This document shows, one piece after another, positions 49,705 through 60,950 of a stretch of 64,000 bases of DNA. A program made the translations under genes and the position numbers. How positions within the stretch are numbered: position 1 is the stretch's first letter; the number at the start of each line of letters is the position of its first letter. The notes below the pieces were generated by a model. It did not search any database and was not told where the DNA came from. It saw nothing but the letters and a program-made list of their open reading frames with translations. Origin of the DNA: Chionis minor (Eukaryota > Chordata > Aves > Charadriiformes > Chionididae); NCBI GenBank assembly GCA_013398295.1, contig VZSF01007786.1, positions 124,001 to 188,000 on the forward strand, in the 5' to 3' direction.

Positions 49705-52607
49705 GTTAGTTGCTCCTGAGATGTTTAGCATAAGCATGTTGTGGGATCAAAATGTCTCACTTTTTACCCTCTCGGTGGTCTGCTGCCAAGAAATGCAAGG
49801 ATGTTTGCCCGTGGTACAGGCCCCTGGTTACTAAGAGAGGCACACATCAAGTTTTCATGCCTTTCCAGAAATACCCACTCCAGCACTTGTTTTTTTCTGC
49901 AGAGCAAAGCGGGGCTGATGATGCACTGGCAGCAGCCTGGTGCTTGCCAGTGTGGGGCACCTAAATCAGCTGCAGCAGATTCAGATTGGGTAGGTAGAAA
50001 ATGAGGGACTCTGAGTTTAGGTAAATTGTCGAGGATCTCAGGGGGCTTTGTGGCAGTGAGAAAATCCAGTTGTTAAGGCTTGAATTTGCCTGCTTTAATA
50101 GTATTTCTTCTGTTTCAGTCCCTGCAGTTTCTTTGACATATGAGGGGCAATTTTCCAAGCTGGGGCTTCCAAGTCCCCCCTCAGTCTCTTAACTTAACTC
50201 ATTACGAAGACGGTAAAGATACCGGAATCTAAGAAATAAGTGTTGAGTCTGTTCACACTGGAAATTTGCAGACTTATAGCTTGGCCAAATTTCAGTGATT
50301 TATCATTGGTACAGCAAAAAAAGATATACCTGCCACAAAGATCCTTTTCTTCCACTTCTACTTTCCTCCTCATTTTAATCTCCTGCTCTAAAATGTGAAG
50401 TTATTGCAGCTTTTAGTGAAATGGTTGAAGGAATATTTTCAAGAGGAGAAATCTATGACTCTTCCATCTAATCTGTTTTTCTTTCTTCTGCTGGTGTAGT
50501 TTAACACAGCTGGCTTTAATCCACTGAAGATCTGACCCCAAATTCGTAAATCCTAGATAACAGGGGTGGTTTGATATATTACGAATGCAAATATTAGCAC
50601 ATTCTTTTCCACCATCACCATACGCTGCACTAAAAGTTACTATGTTGGTTGTCCATGAAAAATGCAGAAGATGAAAAACAGAGCTGTTGTGCTCCCTGTA
50701 ATAGAAAGGGGGGAAAACCTACGGAAAAGGAGCTTCATTCTCATATTGCAGATGAAGTCTGCATGAGGGGATTTTTGATGGTGGTTACGTTGCTTATGTC
50801 CCAAAGCCCAAAGCAGTGACAGCTGCATCCAACACACTGGTCCTGTGTTCTGCCACTGGAACTGCCAATGTGTTTGTGATTAAGTAAAAGGCAAATTTTG
50901 CCTTGCAAGTTCAACTGGAATCTTGGAGGCATGAGCTAAAACATAGCCCAGTTATCTTCTACTAGATGTTTTCCTGTAGTGTACTCCAATATTTGGGGAC
51001 TCTAGCATTGTCTCTCCTCAATGAACCTGCTAAGCGTTGTTAGAAGTTCTTCTCATGTTTCCTGGGTTTTCGGTGTGGCTTACACTCAGAGCTGGTTTTC
51101 TACCTCTACATATATGAATAAAGATATTAACAGGAACCCAAAGAGGATCAGCTGGTAGAGGGAAATCTGACTGTTGATGTTTGTCCTGAACCTCATATAT
51201 TTTAGCCTTTCACACTCCAGCACCGCTTTCTCATGCTGGCAATCCCAGCCCTGTCAGACACTGTTGTCCATGTCTACGGAGGTAAAATGAGAATTGGTAA
51301 CTTTACAGGCAACAGCACAGTGTGGGATGAGTGACAGGATGGGAAGCTCTGGTTCCCAGATTTCAGATTCTCCCCGTTTGCTGAGAAGACAGAGAAAAGT
51401 GGCAAGGACTTTCTACCCCTAGTAGTGATTTGTTTTTTCTCTGAGATATAAGCCGTGAAGGCAAGTAGAGGTTCTGATTTCTTCTTTTCTGTCTGAAAAT
51501 CTTCAGTACACTTCACTGCTCATTTAAAATACTGCAGTAACTCTATGGCAAGCTTCAGGAACCCAGAAGATGATGTTGGTAAGAAATGCCTCAGCAGGAG
51601 GTGCAAGAAACTCCAAGTGGATAACATTGGCTGAATCTAGTATTAAAGGGGAAGATTGTTCCCTGGCTTGTTTCAGTAAAATATGTGTCTAGATAGGTCC
51701 AAGAGGCAAATCCTTCTAAATTAGAAACTATTTCTACCACAGGGTTTCATGGCTGTCTTTGCAACAGTTCCATCCTGTAGTAACTGAGTGTGATAACACG
51801 GTAAACCGCCTTCCAGTATCTGAAAAGGGCCTACGAAAAAGCTGGAGAGGGAATTTCTACAAGGACATAGAGTGATAGGATGAGGGGTAATGGCTTCAAG
51901 CTGGAAGAGGGGAGATTTAGATTACAAAGCAGAAAGAAATTCTTTACTGTGAGGGTGGTGAGACCCTGGCCCAGGTCGCCCAGAGAAGCTGTGGTTCAGG
52001 AGCTGGAGGTGTTCAAGGCCAGGTTGGACAGGGCTTGGAGCAACCTGTTCTAGTGGGAGGTGTCCCTGCCCAGGGCAGGGGGGCTGGAACTAGAGGATCT
52101 TTAAGGTTCCTTCCAACCTAAACTGTTCTATGGTATTACTAGGTCACACAAGCTGATCTGATGGTCTTGATTTGTCCTGAAAATCCTTGGCATTATTTTA
52201 TAAAAAGGCTCTAAAACTTAGAGAGAAAGAAGACAGCCTGTTCCCAAAGCAGAACAAAGAGCTGCCGTTCAGTTGATGGAGAAGAGTAGCCAGCAAACAG
52301 GCTCTGGAGAGAAGGCAGACAGACCAGCCAGCTGGTCTTGCTAGCAGAGACATCTGGTCTCGTACGCTGCGAGAGATGCAGATTGAGTTCACTAGATAAA
52401 AAAAGAAAAGAAAAAAGCCTGGTTTTTTACTCGCTGATTGTCTAAAATTCTGTCAATACTAATTAGAGGGCAGAGAAGGATCTGCTTGAGTACTGAATAT
52501 ATTAAATATCAGGTGAGAGTGTGTACATTGAGCTCCTGCTTAATCCCTCATGTAGCACCTTTGCTTTTTCCACATTATTTTGCAAAGTGCTGTTTCTTTT
52601 CTCTTAG
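49705..52607 (+). other. LOXHD1 intron 6 (2.9 kb)
   Basis: This phase-0 intron begins GTTAGT and ends TTTTCTCTTAG. It holds one CR1 fragment at 51806-52134 (+). The remaining sequence (49705-51800 and 52140-52600) contains nothing I can identify. Confidence 0.85.
51806..52134 (+). mobile_element. CR1 LINE, 5'-truncated copy
   Basis: About 330 bp run from CTTCCAGTATCTGAAAAGGG, through GACCCTGGCCCAGGTCGCCC, to the 3' end TTCCTTCCAACCTAAACTGT. It is the CCAACCTAAAC subfamily and lies in intron 6. Confidence 0.92.
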
Positions 52608-52731
52608 GTGATCATTGAAGACATTGGCAACAAATGTGTGTACCAATTCCCTGTTGGACGCTGGTTTGCTTTAGATGAAGATGACGGAAAAATCCAGAGG
52701 GACATTCTTGTTGGGGGCACTGAAGCCACAG
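52608..52731 (+). CDS. LOXHD1: LOXHD1 exon 7: PLAT domain 2, C-terminal part
   Basis: This 124-bp exon encodes residues 344-384 plus one base. It reads [20 protein letters not shown] and then [17 protein letters not shown]. The last strands of the PLAT fold, the R/K-W-[FL] motif and the acidic D-E-D-D-G loop are all visible. The acceptor is TTTCTTTTCTCTTAG and the donor is ACAG|GTAAAG. It begins in phase 0 and ends in phase 1 at the boundary with PLAT 3, the same arrangement as exons 9 and 12. Confidence 0.94.
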
Positions 52732-54577
52732 GTAAAGTCATGGGCTGGATCCGTGGTGGGAAATGTGAAGATACAAAGGCCTAATTAATGCTACCAGCCT
52801 TGTTTTCTTTAGAAGATTGAATGCTTTATGCTTAGGAAGACCTGCTGGTGACAGGCTGTTTTGTGTGAGGGTCCCTGAACTACCATCGCATTTGCCACCT
52901 CTGTATCTCACTGGTGAAGCTGTGCAGGACCTACATGCTGATTAATCACCTAATGCAGCTGGATAAGGGGCTGATGGGCAGAGGATGAAAGACTTGGTTT
53001 GTACGTCAGCAAGTTGCTCACCAGCTTTCAGAAGGTGGAGTGCTATGTCCACAGTCACCAATGTGACACACAATGGTGCTTATTGCACTTCAGGTTCTTG
53101 GCTGGGGAACTATCCTTTTGCAAAACAAGAAAGGCAGTGCCAACGCCTAAAACTGGTTTTGTTTTGGTTTTTTTTTTTATTATCCAACATGGGTAGAACA
53201 GAGACAGACAAAAGTTATGTCTCTGTTAAAAGAAAACTGGATGTAAAGTCAATAAAAGAACTTACCATGAAGCAGAAGATTATTTGGATTTATTCTGCCT
53301 GTATTTATTCATTAGCGTAAAGGCAACACTTTGACTTTGCACATAACAGCTGTTCTTCACTTCATTGCATGGTCTTCACCATCTGCAATCCTCGTATTCC
53401 TCCCTGTATGTGCACAAAAGAAAGTGGTCTGCTTTGCAGGGTCCTGACTGCAGGATGCATATTGGGGAAAATAAGGGGAAGACGGGAAACAAATCTGGAA
53501 AAATATCAGTTCATTTACTAAAAGCTTCCCTTATTTTTTAACATTCATGACTGTGCATTTTTTTCTTGCTCTCATGAGTTTTGTTGAAGATATATGCACA
53601 GTCAACCACGCTTGAATACAATTTTTAACACAAACTTCAAAGAGGATTGTTTAGAAGAGAGTGAGTTCTGATGTTTCTACTTCATCTGAAGCCTCTGTTG
53701 AAATTTCTGAGTGATTTAAGCAAAGGAAGAACTTAGCTTGGGCCCCAACTCTTATAGATGCTCGATAAAACACTCCTATAGTTAGAGGTGTCTCTTTATT
53801 TGATGCTGTAACATAGGTCTAAGATATGCCTGTCAATGAGCCTTCTGAGAAGGAAGGCTTGCAGGAAGGAGTGTTATCTTTCTTAGACCTACAGTTAGAG
53901 CTAGAAAAACCAAACAAACTTTCATATATATATATATAGACTTCTTTTCAGAAATATTTTTCTTTCTTCCAGATGAGTTAATACCTCTCCCAAGCCTTGT
54001 TTTGCTGAGACCTTTAGGCTCTCATGGTGACAGTGAGCGTCCTCCTGGCTTCAGCAGCATTACAGGCTGCTGACCCCAAGTTTCCAGAGTTTTGTGGTGC
54101 CACAGATCTTGCCACCACCGTTTAACACCTCCTCTGTAACCTCCTCCACCACCTCTGTAACTATAACAGTGTTTTATTGAACATGTATAAAAGCACTTCT
54201 CCATCCTCTCAGCATCCTCTGACGTGTTTGGTGTTTAGTCCCTCTCAAAATCAAGCAACTTATTTGCCAGTTCAGGCTTTTTTTTGCCTCTCTTCACCTA
54301 ATCATCACCACACGGTGATAAAAAAACTATACTTTTTTTCCACTGCGCCATGAGACAGGGAGTTTTTCTCCACAAATCTGTTTCTCTTGGACACTCCGAA
54401 GGTAGTCGTGTGTTTCTCAGAGGTATGTATGGGACAAAAACAAATGAAGCATTGCACCATGTGTAAGTCAAAAGCTAAAAAGACCAGTGGGAAACCAGTA
54501 GAGCCCAATCAAAATTATTACTCTCAGCCTTTTTTCCTCCCTTCTTTTCTTCCTAACCAAATTCCTGACTCCTTCAG
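52732..54577 (+). other. LOXHD1 intron 7 (1.8 kb)
   Basis: This phase-1 intron begins GTAAAG and ends GACTCCTTCAG. It has a short (AT)n tract at 53924-53938 and a CCTCCTCTGTAA-like local repeat near 54125-54165. No other feature was recognised. Confidence 0.85.
53924..53938. repeat. Short (AT)n tract
   Basis: About seven AT dinucleotides lie in intron 7. A minor simple repeat. Confidence 0.85.
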
Positions 54578-54828
54578 GTATTGTGTACAACGTTGCTGTA
54601 GTGACAGGAGACATCAGAGGAGCTGGCACAAACTCCAAGATCCATGTAATTCTCCATGGCTCTAAAGGCTTAAAGAACAGTGGGAAGATTTTCTTGGAAG
54701 GAGGCGAATTTGAGCGTGCCAGGACAGATCTCTTTAACGTAGAGATAGCTGCTCTTCTCAGCCCTCTCAGCAGAGTCACCATTGGGCATGATAATTGCGG
54801 CGTCAGTTCTGGCTGGTTTTGTGAGAAG
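54578..54828 (+). CDS. LOXHD1: LOXHD1 exon 8: PLAT domain 3, first two thirds
   Basis: This 251-bp exon encodes residues 385-468. It starts PLAT domain 3 with [20 protein letters not shown], continues through [18 protein letters not shown], and ends in the loop and turn [15 protein letters not shown]. The family's usual F-L strand end reads F-C here, as it also does in mammalian repeat 3. It corresponds to exons 5 and 6 of repeat 2 joined without an intron. The acceptor is ACTCCTTCAG and the donor is AAG|GTGAGA. It starts by completing a Gly codon and ends in phase 0. Confidence 0.95.
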
Positions 54829-56417
54829 GTGAGACTAAGTTGTTTGTTTGTAGGCAGCTCTCAGACTGTTTCCTATTTATAACCTGACCCCAACAACTAT
54901 ACATGGTTTTAAAAAAATAAAAGAAATCTGCTTTTATTTGGATGACAATACCCCTGGTTTAACAAGTCAATATTATACATAATGCATGGTAGTAGCTGAT
55001 TGCCTCAAAGGCACATTAGATGCATAAGTCAATCACTCGCTAATTGGGTTGATTGCCCCTTTGCAGTCACAAATACAGACATTATTTTTTGCTCGGTGCC
55101 AAAAGCACCTTCAGATGTTCACTCAAGGGGCCGGACGGAAATGCAGTCTTGGATTGTGCTGAGCATTTCAAAGTTATCATCTACACTCAGACTTTCCTGA
55201 ATTTTCTAGATGCTGCTTTGGAGCTCAGGAAAAAAAAAAAAAAAAGTGGCTGACCACCACTGTTACTGGGAGGTAGCAGAGCAACATGTGATGGGAGATC
55301 GTGTAAAAGATCAGCAGGAGCTAATGGGATGGTGGAGAGGGAAGCAGCTGCCTAATCTGAAGCTGTGAGGAAATGAAGTTTTCCTTGAAAGCAAAATCAG
55401 CATAGGGTGTGTTTGAAAGATTTTTGTATCTTGTGTTTCTTGCAAAACCTTATTGTGCACAGATGTGGTGCAGGACATGTGGGCTGCATCAAAAGCAGCG
55501 TGGCCAGCAGGCGAAGGGAAGTGATTCTGACACTCTGCTCCACTCACCAGTGGTGAGACCCCACTGTAGTGCTGCCTCCAGTTCTGGAGCCACCAACGTC
55601 AGAAGGACATGGACCTGTTGGAGCAGGTGCAGAGGAGGCCACAGAGCTGATGCAAGGGCTGGAGCTCCTCTGATGTGAGGACAGTCTGAGAGAGTTGGGT
55701 CTGTTCAGCCTGGAGAAGAGAAGACTCCGGGGAGACCCTAGAGCCCCTTCCAGTACCTAAATGGGGCTTACAAGAAAAATAGGTACAGACTTTTTAGTAG
55801 GGCCTGTAGCGATAAGACAAGGGGTAACATTTTTAAACTAAAACAGGGGAGATTCAGACTAGATAGATGGAAGAAATTCTTTACTGTGCAGGTGGTGAGC
55901 CCCTGGCCCAGGTTGCCCAGAGAAGCTGTGGCTGCCCCATCCCTGGAGATGTTCAAGGCCAGGCTGGATGGGGCTTTGAGCAACCTGGTCTAGTGGGAGG
56001 TGTCCCTGCCCATGGCAGGGGGGTTGGAACTAGAGGATCTTTAAGGTTCCTTCCAACCTAAACCATTCTATGGTTCTATAATTCTCCCTGCTGCCCACTG
56101 ACATGACACTGTCTCCTGCAGCCACACTGCCTGTCCCCATTCCCTTACCCTGATGGTGTTTCACCTCTTCTTGGTTGACCATTTTGATGTACTTCTGGAA
56201 AAGTGTGAATAACAGGACAGAAGGGTCCTAGGTATACTCCAAATGGGGAATCGTGGAACCAGTGCACTTCATGTTGGTCCAGAAAACCTGATTTTGAGAG
56301 CAGGACCGAGATCTCCAGCTCTGTCTTTGCTTCAATTACTTAAGTTTTCAGCATCGAGGTTGTGTGGGCTTCCAGTCACAGAATATTCAAACTCACCTTC
56401 CCAGTCTCTTTTCCTAG
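54829..56417 (+). other. LOXHD1 intron 8 (1.6 kb)
   Basis: This phase-0 intron begins GTGAGA and ends TCTTTTCCTAG. It contains a 16-base A run (55230-55245) followed by a 600-bp CR1 copy on the + strand (55486-56083). The remaining sequence, including the last 330 bases before exon 9, shows nothing else. Confidence 0.85.
55486..56083 (+). mobile_element. CR1 LINE, 5'-truncated copy upstream of exon 9
   Basis: About 600 bp include GTGGTGAGACCCCACTGTAG, GTCAGAAGGACATGGACCTG, TTCAGCCTGGAGAAGAGAAG and the 3' end CTTCCAACCTAAACCATTCT. It ends 334 bp before exon 9 and is inverted relative to the copy at 56641-56786 on the other side of that exon. Confidence 0.93.
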
Positions 56418-56553
56418 GTGGTGGTTTACTGCCCATTCACTGGTATTGAGCAAACCTTCCCGTGTGGGAAATGGCTGGATGAAGATGAAGGAGATGGTCT
56501 TATCGAGCGGGAGCTCTACGAAATGGTTTCCCTGCGCCAAAGAAGACTGAAAA
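56418..56553 (+). CDS. LOXHD1: LOXHD1 exon 9: PLAT domain 3, C-terminal part
   Basis: This 136-bp exon encodes residues 469-513 plus one base. It reads [20 protein letters not shown], then an acidic [19 protein letters not shown] stretch and a basic RQRRLK linker. This closely follows mammalian repeat 3, including the C-P-F-T-G motif. The acceptor is CTTTTCCTAG and the donor is AAAA|GTAGGT. It starts in phase 0 and ends in phase 1. It sits between a + strand CR1 334 bp upstream and a - strand CR1 about 90 bp downstream. Skipping would shift the frame. Confidence 0.94.
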
Positions 56554-56640
56554 GTAGGTAGAAGTGCCCAGGAGTCTCCTTTGACCCCTTCCATGTGACA
56601 GCGCCCTGAGTGTCTCCCATGCAATACGACAGGGGTAGGC

Positions 56641-56786
56641 CCATAGAATCATAGAGTGGTTTGGGTTGGAAGGGATCTTAAAGACCATCTGGTTCCAACC
56701 CCCTGCCATGGGCAGGGACACCTCCCACTAGACCAAGTTGCTCCAAGCCCCGTCCAACCTCGCCTTCAGCACCTCCAGGGGTGGGC
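56641..56786 (-). mobile_element. CR1 LINE, 3' fragment, reverse orientation, downstream of exon 9
   Basis: The + strand begins CATAGAATCATAGAGTGGTT and runs through CCCTGCCATGGGCAGGGACA and CTAGACCAAGTTGCTCCAAG. It is the reverse complement of the last 145 bp of the copy at 55486-56083 with only scattered differences, and starts about 90 bp after the exon 9 donor. Confidence 0.93.
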
Positions 56787-57644
56787 CATGATCAAGTAGA
56801 GGGTCAAGTGAATTCAGTCCTACATGAGTTTCGGCTCTCAACATCCTCGTTTGAGGAGTTTAACATTAAACTTTAAAACATTTTGAAGAATTGCACTCCT
56901 TTTCTTAAGGCAAAGAAGTAGACCTGGCAGCCTTCCTAGGTTCACTGGGCTTAGGGCTCCCTCAACCACTGTCGCTCCTTTGCAGACAAGCCAGGCTAAG
57001 TTTCTTATCACTACAGAAGCAAAGCTTTCCGGTTCCAGACAGAAACAAAACCTAAATAAAATAAAAAGACAAACCTGGGAGAAAGCAGGAAGAAAAACCA
57101 ACCTCTGTCCACTAACTTCCAACTTTTTTACTTTTGGCCTTAAAGATAAAACAATTTAGTCATGTCCAGCTGCAAAACGTGCCTCTGGAGGCACACGAGT
57201 GCTGCATTTGAAGTCTCTTCTCTAGGGGGAGGCAACAGCAGACATTTGCTGGCGTGTTCATCCATCCACCCGGGGCTCCAGCACCCAGCCTCGCTGGCTG
57301 GTTTTGCACCAAGCCAAAGGGATCGCTGCCGCCTCGCCTGTGCCAGTGTGTCTGTGTACGCAGGATGTTTTAATTAGGATAATAGACACAGTTTAATCCA
57401 AATGCTTTGGGTGGGCTCCCGCTTAAACAGCAGTTTACTTAAATAAGCTTTATCTAAATGTTAGTCAGTGTTATAACCACATTGCGCCTCTGACTCGGTC
57501 CATTTAACTAAAGCTTCTGCAACCTTTAACCCTCTATTATCAGCTCTGATTGTTATTGACAGGCTAATTCCCCTGCTGCTGCAGTGCAGGAGATAGACAG
57601 AGAGCATTAGCCTTGAGAAATCTGTGACCTTTAGCTGCCAGATT

Positions 57645-57750
57645 ATAGAAGCGTAAGACTTGGAGTTAGAAAAGACCTATTATGTCATCTCGCCTATCTC
57701 CCTGTGCATGCAGGACTGTCCCTTTCTGTAGAGCTGATCAAAGCTTGGTT
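57645..57750 (-). mobile_element. Old CR1-like relic (3' end), reverse orientation
   Basis: The + strand reads GAAAAGACCTATTATGTCAT, then CCCTGTGCATGCAGGACTGT. This order matches the reversed 3' end of ancient reptile/bird CR1 elements (GGACCTATTAGGTCATC, then a CCCTGCCAATGCAGGATTGTT-like block). The call rests on that motif order. Confidence 0.6.
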
Positions 57751-59683
57751 CAACCGCACTTTGGGTATCCATGGTGAAATGTCTCCCTGCACAGCGTTTG
57801 CAAGCTGTTCCCGCAGCGGATTGCAGCTCAACGTGTAGACTGTATTTATTCTCAGCCTCTTTTTTTTGGTTTCCACTCCCCCCCTCCTCCACTTATCTTG
57901 CATGTTATCCTGGAAAGTGATGTGTCAGGTCTAGCCCTCCCCGGTGTTTGTACCCCCAGGGAGTATTTGCTCTGGCTCCCAGAATTTCCAGACTGCCTGG
58001 ATCCCTTGATGTGAAGGGGTAGGAAATGGGGGAACGTGGCTGGTGAGCCCTGGGAGGATGATGATGGGTATTTGGGGAAATGCCTGGTCTCCTCTGGCAG
58101 CCGCAGACCCAGCTCACCCATGTTTCTCCCTGTGTGGTTTCCCCCCGACAGCCCTCTATCAGCATTTAATCCTGCTGCGAGTTCCCTTTTCCCCCTCCCT
58201 GCGTGCACTGCTCCTCCTTTCCTTCAGCAAAAGGTCAGGGAGGCCAAACGAGACAGATGAGAGAAGTCTCTGGCGTCTGAATCGCCCTCGCTCTTTTCCC
58301 CAGGGAGGGCAGGCTGCTACATCACACGCCACAGGCAAACTTGCCTTATCTTCATTTCTGCTCAGGTAAAACTCACTGGTGCTTTTCAGAAGGCAGTGGC
58401 CATCAACCTTTGGCATGTTATTAAAATAAGGGCAAAACTTTTCCTGAAAGAGAGTTCCCTCTTCCCCTTCATTTTTTGAGTAGCTGTCGCTTCTTTTTTT
58501 GCAGTCAGATGCCGAGTAGATCAGTAAAAATCTAATTTATATGCATGTCATCATATTTTTATATTCCATTCCGGACTCTGAAGGTCAAGCTGCACTCATG
58601 TGGGCTCAGGCATACCAAAAGGGTTAGCAATTCTTTCATTAGTATTTGTTAATAATTCAGCTGATGTCTGAGTCCAGGAAAGAAATCTGTTCCCTCTCCT
58701 GTAGGTGCTGCAAGGCCTGCTGAAGTGAAACACGTTATTCTCAATAAAGAATGCAGATGAGGGTCTCTTTAGAGGAACTAATGTCACCTTTATATGTGCA
58801 ACTATCCTTTGGTATGAAAACCAATGTAAAGTTGCTGCAGGTGGACTGCTCTTACAGTTAAATTGTTGGGTGAAGACTTAAGAGACAAAGAAATTGTAGC
58901 TTTGTCATGGTCTTTGGGCACGTCACTTGGAGTAACACAAGTGCTAACTGAAGTTGGGGGGAATTTAGGCATTTCAATAATTTAAAACACTTTGGAAAAA
59001 CATCTTTATATGGCTCTGAGTATGCTTGCCCCACATGATGCAGCTTGGCTAGAGATACCTGAATGGGCTCCGAGCTAGCCTCTCCTGCAAAAGGCATATC
59101 TGGGGTAACTGCGCTAATTCCAGCCTCGGGAAGGCTCGTTAGCTCATGACAAAGTGATGTGTGGCTGTATCCATACTCCCTGTTCCAGATATAGATCATC
59201 TGGAGCAAGTTTTAGGAGTTACCTGGAGCTGCATTGCTCACAGGTGTAACTGGCGGCTCTTTCGCGTTGACAAAAAGACAGCTGACATTGTTTCCCTGGC
59301 TTTAAAATGGTCTTCAAAGCCAGGGTGGTAGGTGTTGGAAAGGAATACTGAAACTACAGAGATGGAGGACATCCCTGGGTTACTCTGTTAGAAATGTGTG
59401 ACACAGAAGAATATGGTTCACCTGGAAAGTGGTGATTTATGGTTTTTCTCATTTTATTTTAAATGAAAATACAGAATCCTGTTTCCAATCAATCTCATTC
59501 CTGTATGTTGTGTAGCAGCTGATTATGCTTGTGCAGAAAAGGATAAAATGTCCTGGTCTTCTTCCGTACCATCCTGTCCCCTCTACCACCCGGGGGAAAG
59601 AATGAGAAATATGTGGGGCTTTTTTACCAGGACACCTTTAAAACTTACTTTTTAAACAAAATGTCTTGAACCTTTCTTTGTAG

Positions 59684-59844
59684 AAAACCCCTGGTCTTTG
59701 TGGATTTGGACAAGTGACATTAAAAATGCAGGGACAGATGCCACCATCTTCTTCCAGATTTATGGAGACAAGGGGAAGTCAGATGAGATGAAGCTGGACA
59801 ACAATTCAGACAACTTTGAAACTGGACAGACTGACAAGTTCATG
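59684..59844 (+). CDS. LOXHD1: LOXHD1 exon 10: PLAT domain 4, first part
   Basis: This 161-bp exon encodes residues 514-567. It opens with NPWSLWIWTSDIKNAGTDAT and continues IFFQIYGDKGKSDEMKLDNN. The W-S-L-W start and the missing T-G-D signature are features of mammalian repeat 4 as well. The acceptor is TTTCTTTGTAG and the donor is ATG|GTATGA. It completes the Lys codon left by exon 9 and ends in phase 0 just before the central I-E-L-P-D-L strand. Confidence 0.94.
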
Positions 59845-60863
59845 GTATGACTCTTGTGCAAGTGGTAAATTTGTCTTGGTGTTTTTTTCCAGGGCATCAG
59901 CTTCAACCCCGCACAGAAAATCATCAGCATGAGATCTTTCCCCCAGTAGATCCTTCTGAAGTGGAGGTGAAATCATTCAGTTTGGTGGAGATGCAAACGA
60001 TTTCCTCACCTATGGATATGGCTTGTCTTCTCCAAACAGGGCTTAGGCTGGTGCTCCTGGGTACTCAGGTGGTGATGACTTCAAGTCATGGTGGTACAAA
60101 GTACCACATCTCTTTGGTGGCTCCCAAAGCAGATAGTCTCCCTCTTGTGCACAGCCCCACTCATGTCATAGACTGTTCTACTCATTTACATCATGCCTCT
60201 CTAAAGCTAATAATTTGTCTATTTTTTCCCCAGTGCTGAAGTGGTCATTAGCTGTTTACAGGAGAATTAGCAGTGGTATTTCCTCTCCTTGGTGATCTGG
60301 TCTTCAGCCTCCTTCGACATCAGCCTCCATGAATGTATTTGGGGCTGAGCCAATTAGCACATTGAGTTTGGAGGCTGGGGAGTGTCTTCTTGTGTTTTGG
60401 AACAAGTATATTTAAAAGTTAACTGTGGACTGGTCCAAGAAAAATTGAGAAACAAAGAATTGTAATGCATGCTGTAACCAAAACATTTGCCCCCGTTCCA
60501 CCAGCAGCTGTAGATGTCTTCTGGAGGAAGTGTGGCTGTGCTTTGAAGAACCTGTCTGAGAAAGAACTGAAGCTTGAGAACTGGCTTAGTTCTCTCTGGG
60601 AGTAGTGGTTTCAAGGAGCTCTCACGATCAAAAAGTGTACGGACTCAACTTACACGTTCTCCTCTCCTGAAAAGAGAGGCATCAAGCTATTTTTGCAGAG
60701 TAGGGTTTATTACTTTTAAAGAAAGGTTTGTGGTTTGAGTTTTTTTACTTTATTTTTTGACTTCTCTATGATTTGGCTCTTACCAGATGTTCAGAGGGGT
60801 CCTTTGTGTGCATGCTTTGCTGACTTACAGAAATGGATAATGCACTTTTTTCCCCCTCTATAG
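59845..60863 (+). other. LOXHD1 intron 10 (1.0 kb)
   Basis: This phase-0 intron begins GTATGA and ends CCCCCTCTATAG. A frame stays open past the donor for about 130 codons (to 60239), but it matches nothing in the PLAT repeat, so I treat it as intron. No repeat element was seen. Confidence 0.85.
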
Positions 60864-60950
60864 ATCGAGCTCCCTGATCTGGGCACATTTTATAAGCTTC
60901 GGATATGGCACGAGAAAAGAAACCCCTTTGCTGGCTGGCATCTGAATAAG
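60864..60950 (+). CDS. LOXHD1: LOXHD1 exon 11: PLAT domain 4, middle part
   Basis: This 87-bp exon encodes residues 568-596. It reads [20 protein letters not shown] and then PFAGWHLNK. The I-W-H strand and G-W-H-L turn replace the G-H-N and G-W-F-L forms of repeats 2 and 3, as in mammalian repeat 4. The acceptor is TCCCCCTCTATAG and the donor is AAG|GTGAGG. Both flanking introns are phase 0, so this 29-codon exon is symmetric and could be skipped in frame, which would remove the core strands of the domain. Confidence 0.94.

Larger units (their letters stand above)
56554..59683 (+). other. LOXHD1 intron 9 (3.1 kb)
   Basis: This phase-1 intron begins GTAGGT and ends TTTCTTTGTAG. It holds a - strand CR1 (56641-56786) and a much older CR1-like relic (57645-57750). 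Between about 57425 and 57640 is an apparently non-repetitive patch with homeodomain- and SOX-like core motifs, which is only suggestive. No gene is visible in 57760-59680. Confidence 0.82.

Noticed and set aside
59845..60239. Extension of exon 10 through its donor
   Set aside because: The frame stays open after ATG|GTATGA, but the peptide matches nothing in the PLAT fold, while exon 11 continues the domain exactly in phase 0.
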